This document shows positions 46,990 to 59,200 of a DNA stretch of 64,000 nt, piece by piece. Position 1 is the stretch's first letter. Every line of letters starts with the position of its first letter. The translations under genes were made by a program, and so were the position numbers. Source of the DNA: Isoperla grammatica (taxonomy: Eukaryota > Arthropoda > Insecta > Plecoptera > Perlodidae); contig OX246739.1 in NCBI GenBank assembly GCA_945910005.1, positions 1,394,001-1,458,000 on the forward strand. Direction: 5' to 3'. Under the pieces are notes generated by a model, which did no database searches, was not told the DNA's origin, and was given only the letters and a program-made list of their open reading frames with translations.

Positions 46990-47208
46990 TCTGCGAAAGT
47001 TATCACCGGCGTTTAGCTCTAAGCGTCGGTCGGCCGCGCGGTGAGACAAATATTGCCACCCGGTATGGATTGCGTTGGGGACAGGTTCCTGAAGTTGGGC
47101 CATAATTTCCCTTAGCGATAAATCCCGGCCGTGAATCCCCCGCCCGAGCGTATGACGTCATCTTGCCGGGCTTAACAAGAGCTTTGCAACTCGAGACGCG
47201 ACGGCCGC
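46990..47208. promoter_or_regulatory. GC-rich, CRE-containing left flank of the satellite
   Basis: This CpG-rich stretch (GGTCGGCCGCGCGGTGAG, GACGCGACGGCCGCG) carries a full CRE TGACGTCA at 47153-47160 and abuts the first satellite unit. It could be a promoter-like element next to which the array expanded, or ancestral flanking DNA. No transcript was identified. Confidence 0.3.
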
Positions 47209-50200
47209 GCTTGTAAGTTGTAAGGGGGGCAGCGATATAATACGCAGGCGAGTTGTCACGCTGGTAACTAATAAGACGCTGGCTTGTAAGTTGTAAGGGG
47301 GGCAGCGATATAATACGCAGGCGAGTTGTCACGCTGGTAGCTAGTAAGACGCTGGCTTGTAAGTTGTAAGGGGGGCAGCGATATAATACGCAGGCGAGTT
47401 GTCACGCTGGTAACTAATAAGACGCTGGCTTGTAAGTTGTAAGGGGGGCAGCGATATAATACGCAGGCGAGTTGTCACGCTGGTAGCTAGTAAGACGCTG
47501 GCTTGTAAGTTGTAAGGGGGGCAGCGATATAATACGCGGGCGAGTTGTCACGCTGGTAACTAATAAGACGCTGGCTTGTAAGTTGTAAGGGGGGCAGCGA
47601 TATAATACGCAGGCGAGTTGTCACGCTGGTAGCTAGTAAGACGCTGGCTTGTAAGTTGTAAGGGGGGCAGCCGGCAATTGTGTGGCTGGCGATATAATAC
47701 GCAGGCGAGTTGTCACGCTGGTAACTAATAAGACGCTGGCTTGTAAGTTGTAAGGGGGGCAGCGATATAATACGCAGGCGAGTTGTCACGCTGGTAACTA
47801 ATAAGACGCTGGCTTGTAAGTTGTAAGGGGGGCAGCGATATAATACGCAGGCGAGTTGTCACGCTGGTAGCTAGTAAGACGCTGGCTTGTAGCTTGTAAG
47901 GGGGGCAGCGATATAATACGCAGGCGAGTTGTCACGCTGGTAACTAATAAGACGCTGGCTTGTAAGTTGTAAGGGGGGCAGCGATATAATACGCAGGCGA
48001 GTTGTCACGCTGGTAACTAATAAGACGCTGGCTTGTAGCTTGTAAGGGGGGCAGCGATATAATACGCAGGCGAGTTGTCACGCTGGTAGCTAGTAAGACG
48101 CTGGCTTGTAAGTTGTAAGGGGGGCAGCGATATAATACGCAGGCGAGTTGTCACGCTGGTAGCTAGTAAGACGCTGGCTTGTAAGTTGTAAGGGGGGCAG
48201 CGATATAATACGCGGGCGAGTTGTCACGCTGGTAACTAATAAGACGCTGGCTTGTAAGTTGTAAGGGGGGCAGCGATATAATACGCAGGCGAGTTGTCAC
48301 GCTGGTAACTAATAAGACGCTGGCTTGTAAGTTGTAAGGGGGGCAGCGATATAATACGCGGGCGAGTTGTCACGCTGGTAACTAATAAGACGCTGGCTTG
48401 TAACTTGTAAGGGGGGCAGCGATATAATACGCAGGCGAGTTGTCACGCTGGTAACTAATAAGACGCTGGCTTGTAAGTTGTAAGGGGGGCAGCGATATAA
48501 TACGCAGGCGAGTTGTCACGCTGGTAACTAATAAGACGCTGGCTTGTAAGTTGTAAGGGGGGCAGCGATATAATACGCAGGCGAGTTGTCACGCTGGTAA
48601 CTAATAAGACGCTGGCTTGTAAGTTGTAAGGGGGGCAGCGATATAATACGCAGGCGAGTTGTCACGCTGGTAACTAATAAGACGCTGGCTTGTAAGTTGT
48701 AAGGGGGGCAGCGATATAATACGCAGGCGAGTTGTCACGCTGGTAACTAATAAGACGCTGGCTTGTAAGTTGTAAGGGGGGCAGCGATATAATACGCAGG
48801 CGAGTTGTCACGCTGGTAACTAATAAGACGCTGGCTTGTAAGTTGTAAGGGGGGCAGCGATATAATACGCAGGCGAGTTGTCACGCTGGTAACTAATAAG
48901 ACGCTGGCTTGTAAGTTGTAAGGGGGGCAGCGATATAATACGCAGGCGAGTTGTCACGCTGGTAACTAATAAGACGCTGGCTTGTAAGTTGTAAGGGGGG
49001 CAGCGATATAATACGCAGGCGAGTTGTCACGCTGGTAACTAATAAGACGCTGGCTTGTAAGTTGTAAGGGGGGCAGCGATATAATACGCAGGCGAGTTGT
49101 CACGCTGGTAACTAATAAGACGCTGGCTTGTAACTTGTAAGGGGGGCAGCGATATAATACGCGGGCGAGTTGTCACGCTGGTAACTAATAAGACGCTGGC
49201 TTGTAAGTTGTAAGGGGGGCAGCGATATAATACGCAGGCGAGTTGTCACGCTGGTAACTAATAAGACGCTGGCTTGTAAGTTGTAAGGGGGGCAGCGATA
49301 TAATACGCAGGCGAGTTGTCACGCTGGTAGCTAGTAAGACGCTGGCTTGTAAGTTGTAAGGGGGGCAGCGATATAATACGCGGGCGAGTTGTCACGCTGG
49401 TAACTAATAAGACGCTGGCTTGTAAGTTGTAAGGGGGGCAGCGATATAATACGCAGGCGAGTTGTCACGCTGGTAGCTAGTAAGACGCTGGCTTGTAAGT
49501 TGTAAGGGGGGCAGCGATATAATACGCAGGCGAGTTGTCACGCTGGTAGCTAGTAAGACGCTGGCTTGTAAGTTGTAAGGGGGGCAGCGATATAATACGC
49601 AGGCGAGTTGTCACGCTGGTAGCTAGTAAGACGCTGGCTTGTAAGTTGTAAGGGGGGCAGCGATATAATACGCGGGCGAGTTGTCACGCTGGTAACTAAT
49701 AAGACGCTGGCTTGTAGCTTGTAAGGGGGGCAGCGATATAATACGCAGGCGAGTTGTCACGCTGGTAACTAATAAGACGCTGGCTTGTAAGTTGTAAGGG
49801 GGGCAGCGATATAATACGCAGGCGAGTTGTCACGCTGGTAGCTAATAAGACGCTGGCTTGTAAGTTGTAAGGGGGGCAGCGATATAATACGCAGGCGAGT
49901 TGTCACGCTGGTAACTAATAAGACGCTGGCTTGTAAGTTGTAAGGGGGGCAGCGATATAATACGCAGGCGAGTTGTCACGCTGGTAACTAATAAGACGCT
50001 GGCTTGTAAGTTGTAAGGGGGGCAGCGATATAATACGCAGGCGAGTTGTCACGCTGGTAGCTAGTAAGACGCTGGCTTGTAAGTTGTAAGGGGGGCAGCG
50101 ATATAATACGCAGGCGAGTTGTCACGCTGGTAGCTAATAAGACGCTGGCTTGTAAGTTGTAAGGGGGGCAGCGATATAATACGCAGGCGAGTTGTCACGC

Positions 50201-53200
50201 TGGTAACTAATAAGACGCTGGCTTGTAAGTTGTAAGGGGGGCAGCGATATAATACGCAGGCGAGTTGTCACGCTGGTAACTAATAAGACGCTGGCTTGTA
50301 GCTTGTAAGGGGGGCAGCGATATAATACGCAGGCGAGTTGTCACGCTGGTAGCTAGTAAGACGCTGGCTTGTAAGTTGTAAGGGGGGCAGCGATATAATA
50401 CGCAGGCGAGTTGTCACGCTGGTAGCTAGTAAGACGCTGGCTTGTAAGTTGTAAGGGGGGCAGCGATATAATACGCGGGCGAGTTGTCACGCTGGTAGCT
50501 AGTAAGACGCTGGCTTGTAAGTTGTAAGGGGGGCAGCGATATAATACGCGGGCGAGTTGTCACGCTGGTAGCTAGTAAGACGCTGGCTTGTAAGTTGTAA
50601 GGGGGGCAGCGATATAATACGCAGGCGAGTTGTCACGCTGGTAACTAATAAGACGCTGGCTTGTAAGTTGTAAGGGGGGCAGCGATATAATACGCAGGCG
50701 AGTTGTCACGCTGGTAACTAATAAGACGCTGGCTTGTAAGTTGTAAGGGGGGCAGCGATATAATACGCAGGCGAGTTGTCACGCTGGTAGCTAGTAAGAC
50801 GCTGGCTTGTAAGTTGTAAGGGGGGCAGCGATATAATACGCGGGCGAGTTGTCACGCTGGTAGCTAGTAAGACGCTGGCTTGTAAGTTGTAAGGGGGGCA
50901 GCGATATAATACGCAGGCGAGTTGTCACGCTGGTAACTAATAAGACGCTGGCTTGTAAGTTGTAAGGGGGGCAGCGATATAATACGCAGGCGAGTTGTCA
51001 CGCTGGTAACTAATAAGACGCTGGCTTGTAAGTTGTAAGGGGGGCAGCGATATAATACGCAGGCGAGTTGTCACGCTGGTAGCTAATAAGACGCTGGCTT
51101 GTAAGTTGTAAGGGGGGCAGCGATATAATACGCAGGCGAGTTGTCACGCTGGTAACTAATAAGACGCTGGCTTGTAAGTTGTAAGGGGGGCAGCGATATA
51201 ATACGCGGGCGAGTTGTCACGCTGGTAACTAATAAGACGCTGGCTTGTAAGTTGTAAGGGGGGCAGCGATATAATACGCAGGCGAGTTGTCACGCTGGTA
51301 ACTAATAAGACGCTGGCTTGTAAGTTGTAAGGGGGGCAGCGATATAATACGCGGGCGAGTTGTCACGCTGGTAACTAATAAGACGCTGGCTTGTAAGTTG
51401 TAAGGGGGGCAGCGATATAATACGCGGGCGAGTTGTCACGCTGGTAACTAATAAGACGCTGGCTTGTAAGTTGTAAGGGGGGCAGCGATATAATACGCAG
51501 GCGAGTTGTCACGCTGGTAACTAATAAGACGCTGGCTTGTAAGTTGTAAGGGGGGCAGCGATATAATACGCAGGCGAGTTGTCACGCTGGTAACTAATAA
51601 GACGCTGGCTTGTAAGTTGTAAGGGGGGCAGCGATATAATACGCGGGCGAGTTGTCACGCTGGTAACTAATAAGACGCTGGCTTGTAAGTTGTAAGGGGG
51701 GCAGCGATATAATACGCGGGCGAGTTGTCACGCTGGTAACTAATAAGACGCTGGCTTGTAAGTTGTAAGGGGGGCAGCGATATAATACGCAGGCGAGTTG
51801 TCACGCTGGTAACTAATAAGACGCTGGCTTGTAAGTTGTAAGGGGGGCAGCGATATAATACGCAGGCGAGTTGTCACGCTGGTAGCTAGTAAGACGCTGG
51901 CTTGTAAGTTGTAAGGAGGGCAGCGATATAATACGCAGGCGAGTTGTCACGCTGGTAACTAATAAGACGCTGGCTTGTAAGTTGTAAGGGGGGCAGCGAT
52001 ATAATACGCAGGCGAGTTGTCACGCTGGTAACTAATAAGACGCTGGCTTGTAAGTTGTAAGGGGGGCAGCGATATAATACGCAGGCGAGTTGTCACGCTG
52101 GTAGCTAATAAGACGCTGGCTTGTAAGTTGTAAGGGGGGCAGCGATATAATACGCAGGCGAGTTGTCACGCTGGTAGCTAGTAAGACGCTGGCTTGTAAG
52201 TTGTAAGGGGGGCAGCGATATAATACGCAGGCGAGTTGTCACGCTGGTAACTAATAAGACGCTGGCTTGTAAGTTGTAAGGGGGGCAGCGATATAATACG
52301 CAGGCGAGTTGTCACGCTGGTAGCTAGTAAGACGCTGGCTTGTAAGTTGTAAGGGGGGCAGCGATATAATACGCAGGCGAGTTGTCACGCTGGTAACTAA
52401 TAAGACGCTGGCTTGTAGCTTGTAAGGGGGGCAGCGATATAATACGCAGGCGAGTTGTCACGCTGGTAACTAATAAGACGCTGGCTTGTAAGTTGTAAGG
52501 GGGGCAGCGATATAATACGCAGGCGAGTTGTCACGCTGGTAACTAATAAGACGCTGGCTTGTAAGTTGTAAGGGGGGCAGCGATATAATACGCAGGCGAG
52601 TTGTCACGCTGGTAGCTAGTAAGACGCTGGCTTGTAAGTTGTAAGGGGGGCAGCGATATAATACGCAGGCGAGTTGTCACGCTGGTAGCTAGTAAGACGC
52701 TGGCTTGTAAGTTGTAAGGGGGGCAGCGATATAATACGCAGGCGAGTTGTCACGCTGGTAACTAGTAAGACGCTGGCTTGTAAGTTGTAAGGGGGGCAGC
52801 GATATAATACGCAGGCGAGTTGTCACGCTGGTAACTAATAAGACGCTGGCTTGTAACTTGTAAGGGGGGCAGCGATATAACACGCAGGCGAGTTGTCACG
52901 CTGGTAACTAATAAGACGCTGGCTTGTAGCTTGTAAGGGGGGCAGCGATATAATACGCAGGCGAGTTGTCACGCTGGTAGCTAGTAAGACGCTGGCTTGT
53001 AAGTTGTAAGGGGGGCAGCGATATAATACGCAGGCGAGTTGTCACGCTGGTAGCTAGTAAGACGCTGGCTTGTAAGTTGTAAGGGGGGCAGCGATATAAT
53101 ACGCAGGCGAGTTGTCACGCTGGTAACTAATAAGACGCTGGCTTGTAAGTTGTAAGGGGGGCAGCGATATAATACGCAGGCGAGTTGTCACGCTGGTAAC

Positions 53201-56200
53201 TAATAAGACGCTGGCTTGTAAGTTGTAAGGGGGGCAGCGATATAATACGCAGGCGAGTTGTCACGCTGGTAACTAATAAGACGCTGGCTTGTAAGTTGTA
53301 AGGGGGGCAGCGATATAATACGCAGGCGAGTTGTCACGCTGGTAACTAATAAGACGCTGGCTTGTAAGTTGTAAGGGGGGCAGCGATATAATACGCAGGC
53401 GAGTTGTCACGCTGGTAACTAATAAGACGCTGGCTTGTAGGTTGTAAGGGGGGCAGCGATATAATACGCAGGCGAGTTGTCACGCTGGTAACTAATAAGA
53501 CGCTGGCTTGTAGCTTGTAAGGGGGGCAGCGATATAATACGCGGGCGAGTTGTCACGCTGGTAACTAATAAGACGCTGGCTTGTAGCTTGTAAGGGGGGC
53601 AGCGATATAATACGCAGGCGAGTTGTCACGCTGGTAACTAATAAGACGCTGGCTTGTAAGTTGTAAGGGGGGCAGCGATATAATACGCGGGCGAGTTGTC
53701 ACGCTGGTAACTAATAAGACGCTGGCTTGTAAGTTGTAAGGGGGGCAGCGATATAATACGCAGGCGAGTTGTCACGCTGGTAACTAATAAGACGCTGGCT
53801 TGTAAGTTGTAAGGGGGGCAGCGATATAATACGCAGGCGAGTTGTCACGCTGGTAACTAATAAGACGCTGGCTTGTAAGTTGTAAGGGGGGCAGCGATAT
53901 AATACGCAGGCTAGTTGTCACGCTGGTAACTAATAAGACGCTGGCTTGTAAGTTGTAAGGGGGGCAGCGATATAATACGCGGGCGAGTTGTCACGCTGGT
54001 AACTAATAAGACGCTGGCTTGTAACTTGTAAGGGGGGCAGCGATATAATACGCAGGCGAGTTGTCACGCTGGTAACTAATAAGACGCTGGCTTGTAAGTT
54101 GTAAGGGGGGCAGCGATATAACACGCAGGCGAGTTGTCACGCTGGTAACTAATAAGACGCTGGCTTGTAAGTTGTAAGGGGGGCAGCGATATAATACGCA
54201 GGCGAGTTGTCACGCTGGTAACTAATAAGACGCTGGCTTGTAAGTTGTAAGGGGGGCAGCGATATAATACGCGGGCGAGTTGTCACGCTGGTAACTAATA
54301 AGACGCTGGCTTGTAACTTGTAAGGGGGGCAGCGATATAATACGCAGGCGAGTTGTCACGCTGGTAACTAATAAGACGCTGGCTTGTAAGTTGTAAGGGG
54401 GGCAGCGATATAATACGCGGGCGAGTTGTCACGCTGGTAACTAATAAGACGCTGGCTTGTAACTTGTAAGGGGGGCAGCGATATAATACGCAGGCGAGTT
54501 GTCACGCTGGTAACTAATAAGACGCTGGCTTGTAAGTTGTAAGGGGGGCAGCGATATAATACGCAGGCGAGTTGTCACGCTGGTAACTAATAAGACGCTG
54601 GCTTGTAAGTTGTAAGGGGGGCAGCGATATAATACGCGGGCGAGTTGTCACGCTGGTAGCTAATAAGACGCTGGCTTGTAAGTTGTAAGGAGGGCAGCGA
54701 TATAATACGCGGGCGAGTTGTCACGCTGGTAGCTAATAAGACGCTGGCTTGTAAGTTGTAAGGGGGGCAGCGATATAATACGCGGGCGAGTTGTCACGCT
54801 GGTAGCTAATAAGACGCTGGCTTGTAAGTTGTAAGGGGGGCAGCGATATAATACGCGGGCGAGTTGTCACGCTGGTAGCTAGTAAGACGCTGGCTTGTAA
54901 GTTGTAAGGGGGGCAGCGATATAATACGCAGGCGAGTTGTCACGCTGGTAACTAATAAGACGCTGGCTTGTAACTTGTAAGGGGGGCAGCGATATAACAC
55001 GCAGGCGAGTTGTCACGCTGGTAACTAATAAGACGCTGGCTTGTAGCTTGTAAGGGGGGCAGCGATATAATACGCAGGCGAGTTGTCACGCTGGTAGCTA
55101 GTAAGACGCTGGCTTGTAAGTTGTAAGGGGGGCAGCGATATAATACGCAGGCGAGTTGTCACGCTGGTAGCTAGTAAGACGCTGGCTTGTAAGTTGTAAG
55201 GGGGGCAGCGATATAATACGCAGGCGAGTTGTCACGCTGGTAACTAATAAGACGCTGGCTTGTAAGTTGTAAGGGGGGCAGCGATATAATACGCGGGCGA
55301 GTTGTCACGCTGGTAACTAATAAGACGCTGGCTTGTAAGTTGTAAGGGGGGCAGCGATATAATACGCAGGCGAGTTGTCACGCTGGTAACTAATAAGACG
55401 CTGGCTTGTAAGTTGTAAGGGGGGCAGCGATATAATACGCGGGCGAGTTGTCACGCTGGTAACTAATAAGACGCTGGCTTGTAAGTTGTAAGGGGGGCAG
55501 CGATATAATACGCAGGCGAGTTGTCACGCTGGTAACTAATAAGACGCTGGCTTGTAAGTTGTAAGGGGGGCAGCGATATAATACGCAGGCGAGTTGTCAC
55601 GCTGGTAACTAATAAGACGCTGGCTTGTAAGTTGTAAGGGGGGCAGCGATATAATACGCAGGCGAGTTGTCACGCTGGTAACTAGTAAGACGCTGGCTTG
55701 TAAGTTGTAAGGGGGGCAGCGATATAATACGCAGGCGAGTTGTCACGCTGGTAGCTAGTAAGACGCTGGCTTGTAAGTTGTAAGGGGGGCAGCGATATAA
55801 TACGCAGGCGAGTTGTCACGCTGGTAGCTAGTAAGACGCTGGCTTGTAAGTTGTAAGGGGGGCAGCGATATAATACGCAGGCGAGTTGTCACGCTGGTAA
55901 CTAATAAGACGCTGGCTTGTAAGTTGTAAGGGGGGCAGCGATATAATACGCAGGCGAGTTGTCACGCTGGTAGCTAGTAAGACGCTGGCTTGTAAGTTGT
56001 AAGGGGGGCAGCGATATAATACGCAGGCGAGTTGTCACGCTGGTAACTAATAAGACGCTGGCTTGTAAGTTGTAAGGGGGGCAGCGATATAATACGCGGG
56101 CGAGTTGTCACGCTGGTAACTAATAAGACGCTGGCTTGTAAGTTGTAAGGGGGGCAGCGATATAATACGCAGGCGAGTTGTCACGCTGGTAGCTAGTAAG

Positions 56201-59200
56201 ACGCTGGCTTGTAAGTTGTAAGGGGGGCAGCGATATAATACGCAGGCGAGTTGTCACGCTGGTAGCTAGTAAGACGCTGGCTTGTAAGTTGTAAGGGGGG
56301 CAGCGATATAATACGCAGGCGAGTTGTCACGCTGGTAACTAATAAGACGCTGGCTTGTAAGTTGTAAGGGGGGCAGCGATATAATACGCAGGCGAGTTGT
56401 CACGCTGGTAACTAATAAGACGCTGGCTTGTAGCTTGTAAGGGGGGCAGCGATATAATACGCAGGCGAGTTGTCACGCTGGTAACTAATAAGACGCTGGC
56501 TTGTAAGTTGTAAGGGGGGCAGCGATATAATACGCAGGCGAGTTGTCACGCTGGTAACTAATAAGACGCTGGCTTGTAAGTTGTAAGGGGGGCAGCGATA
56601 TAATACGCGGGCGAGTTGTCACGCTGGTAACTAATAAGACGCTGGCTTGTAGCTTGTAAGGGGGGCAGCGATATAATACGCAGGCGAGTTGTCACGCTGG
56701 TAACTAGTAAGACGCTGGCTTGTAAGTTGTAAGGGGGGCAGCGATATAATACGCGGGCGAGTTGTCACGCTGGTAGCTAGTAAGACGCTGGCTTGTAACT
56801 TGTAAGGGGGGCAGCGATATAATACGCAGGCGAGTTGTCACGCTGGTAACTAATAAGACGCTGGCTTGTAAGTTGTAAGGGGGGCAGCGATATAATACGC
56901 AGGCGAGTTGTCACGCTGGTAACTAATAAGACGCTGGCTTGTAAGTTGTAAGGGGGGCAGCGATATAATACGCAGGCGAGTTGTCACGCTGGTAACTAAT
57001 AAGACGCTGGCTTGTAAGTTGTAAGGGGGGCAGCGATATAATACGCAGGCGAGTTGTCACGCTGGTAGCTAATAAGACGCTGGCTTGTAAGTTGTAAGGG
57101 GGGCAGCGATATAATACGCGGGCGAGTTGTCACGCTGGTAACTAGTAAGACGCTGGCTTGTAAGTTGTAAGGGGGGCAGCGATATAATACGCGGGCGAGT
57201 TGTCACGCTGGTAACTAGTAAGACGCTGGCTTGTAAGTTGTAAGGGGGGCAGCGATATAATACGCAGGCGAGTTGTCACGCTGGTAACTAATAAGACGCT
57301 GGCTTGTAAGTTGTAAGGGGGGCAGCGATATAATACGCAGGCGAGTTGTCACGCTGGTAACTAATAAGACGCTGGCTTGTAAGTTGTAAGGGGGGCAGCG
57401 ATATAATACGCAGGCGAGTTGTCACGCTGGTAGCTAGTAAGACGCTGGCTTGTAAGTTGTAAGGGGGGCAGCGATATAATACGCAGGCGAGTTGTCACGC
57501 TGGTAGCTAGTAAGACGCTGGCTTGTAAGTTGTAAGGGGGGCAGCGATATAATACGCAGGCGAGTTGTCACGCTGGTAACTAATAAGACGCTGGCTTGTA
57601 GCTTGTAAGGGGGGCAGCGATATAATACGCGGGCGAGTTGTCACGCTGGTAACTAATAAGACGCTGGCTTGTAAGTTGTAAGGGGGGCAGCGATATAATA
57701 CGCGGGCGAGTTGTCACGCTGGTAACTAATAAGACGCTGGCTTGTAAGTTGTAAGGGGGGCAGCGATATAATACGCGGGCGAGTTGTCACGCTGGTAACT
57801 AATAAGACGCTGGCTTGTAAGTTGTAAGGGGGGCAGCGATATAATACGCGGGCGAGTTGTCACGCTGGTAACTAATAAGACGCTGGCTTGTAAGTTGTAA
57901 GGGGGGCAGCGATATAATACGCAGGCGAGTTGTCACGCTGGTAACTAATAAGACGCTGGCTTGTAAGTTGTAAGGGGGGCAGCGATATAATACGCAGGCG
58001 AGTTGTCACGCTGGTAACTAATAAGACGCTGGCTTGTAACTTGTAAGGGGGGCAGCGATATAATACGCAGGCGAGTTGTCACGCTGGTAGCTAGTAAGAC
58101 GCTGGCTTGTAAGTTGTAAGGGGGGCAGCGATATAATACGCAGGCGAGTTGTCACGCTGGTAACTAATAAGACGCTGGCTTGTAGCTTGTAAGGGGGGCA
58201 GCGATATAATACGCAGGCGAGTTGTCACGCTGGTAGCTAGTAAGACGCTGGCTTGTAAGTTGTAAGGGGGGCAGCGATATAATACGCAGGCGAGTTGTCA
58301 CGCTGGTAGCTAATAAGACGCTGGCTTGTAAGTTGTAAGGGGGGCAGCGATATAATACGCAGGCGAGTTGTCACGCTGGTAGCTAATAAGACGCTGGCTT
58401 GTAAGTTGTAAGGGGGGCAGCGATATAATACGCAGGCGAGTTGTCACGCTGGTAGCTAGTAAGACGCTGGCTTGTAAGTTGTAAGGGGGGCAGCGATATA
58501 ATACGCAGGCGAGTTGTCACGCTGGTAACTAATAAGACGCTGGCTTGTAAGTTGTAAGGGGGGCAGCGATATAATACGCAGGCGAGTTGTCACGCTGGTA
58601 ACTAATAAGACGCTGGCTTGTAAGTTGTAAGGGGGGCAGCGATATAATACGCAGGCGAGTTGTCACGCTGGTAACTAATAAGACGCTGGCTTGTAAGTTG
58701 TAAGGGGGGCAGCGATATAATACGCAGGCGAGTTGTCACGCTGGTAACTAATAAGACGCTGGCTTGTAAGTTGTAAGGGGGGCAGCGATATAATACGCAG
58801 GCGAGTTGTCACGCTGGTAACTAATAAGACGCTGGCTTGTAAGTTGTAAGGGGGGCAGCGATATAATACGCAGGCGAGTTGTCACGCTGGTAACTAATAA
58901 GACGCTGGCTTGTAAGTTGTAAGGGGGGCAGCGATATAATACGCAGGCGAGTTGTCACGCTGGTAGCTAGTAAGACGCTGGCTTGTAACTTGTAAGGGGG
59001 GCAGCGATATAATACGCAGGCGAGTTGTCACGCTGGTAACTAATAAGACGCTGGCTTGTAAGTTGTAAGGGGGGCAGCGATATAATACGCAGGCGAGTTG
59101 TCACGCTGGTAGCTAATAAGACGCTGGCTTGTAAGTTGTAAGGGGGGCAGCGATATAATACGCAGGCGAGTTGTCACGCTGGTAGCTAATAAGACGCTGG

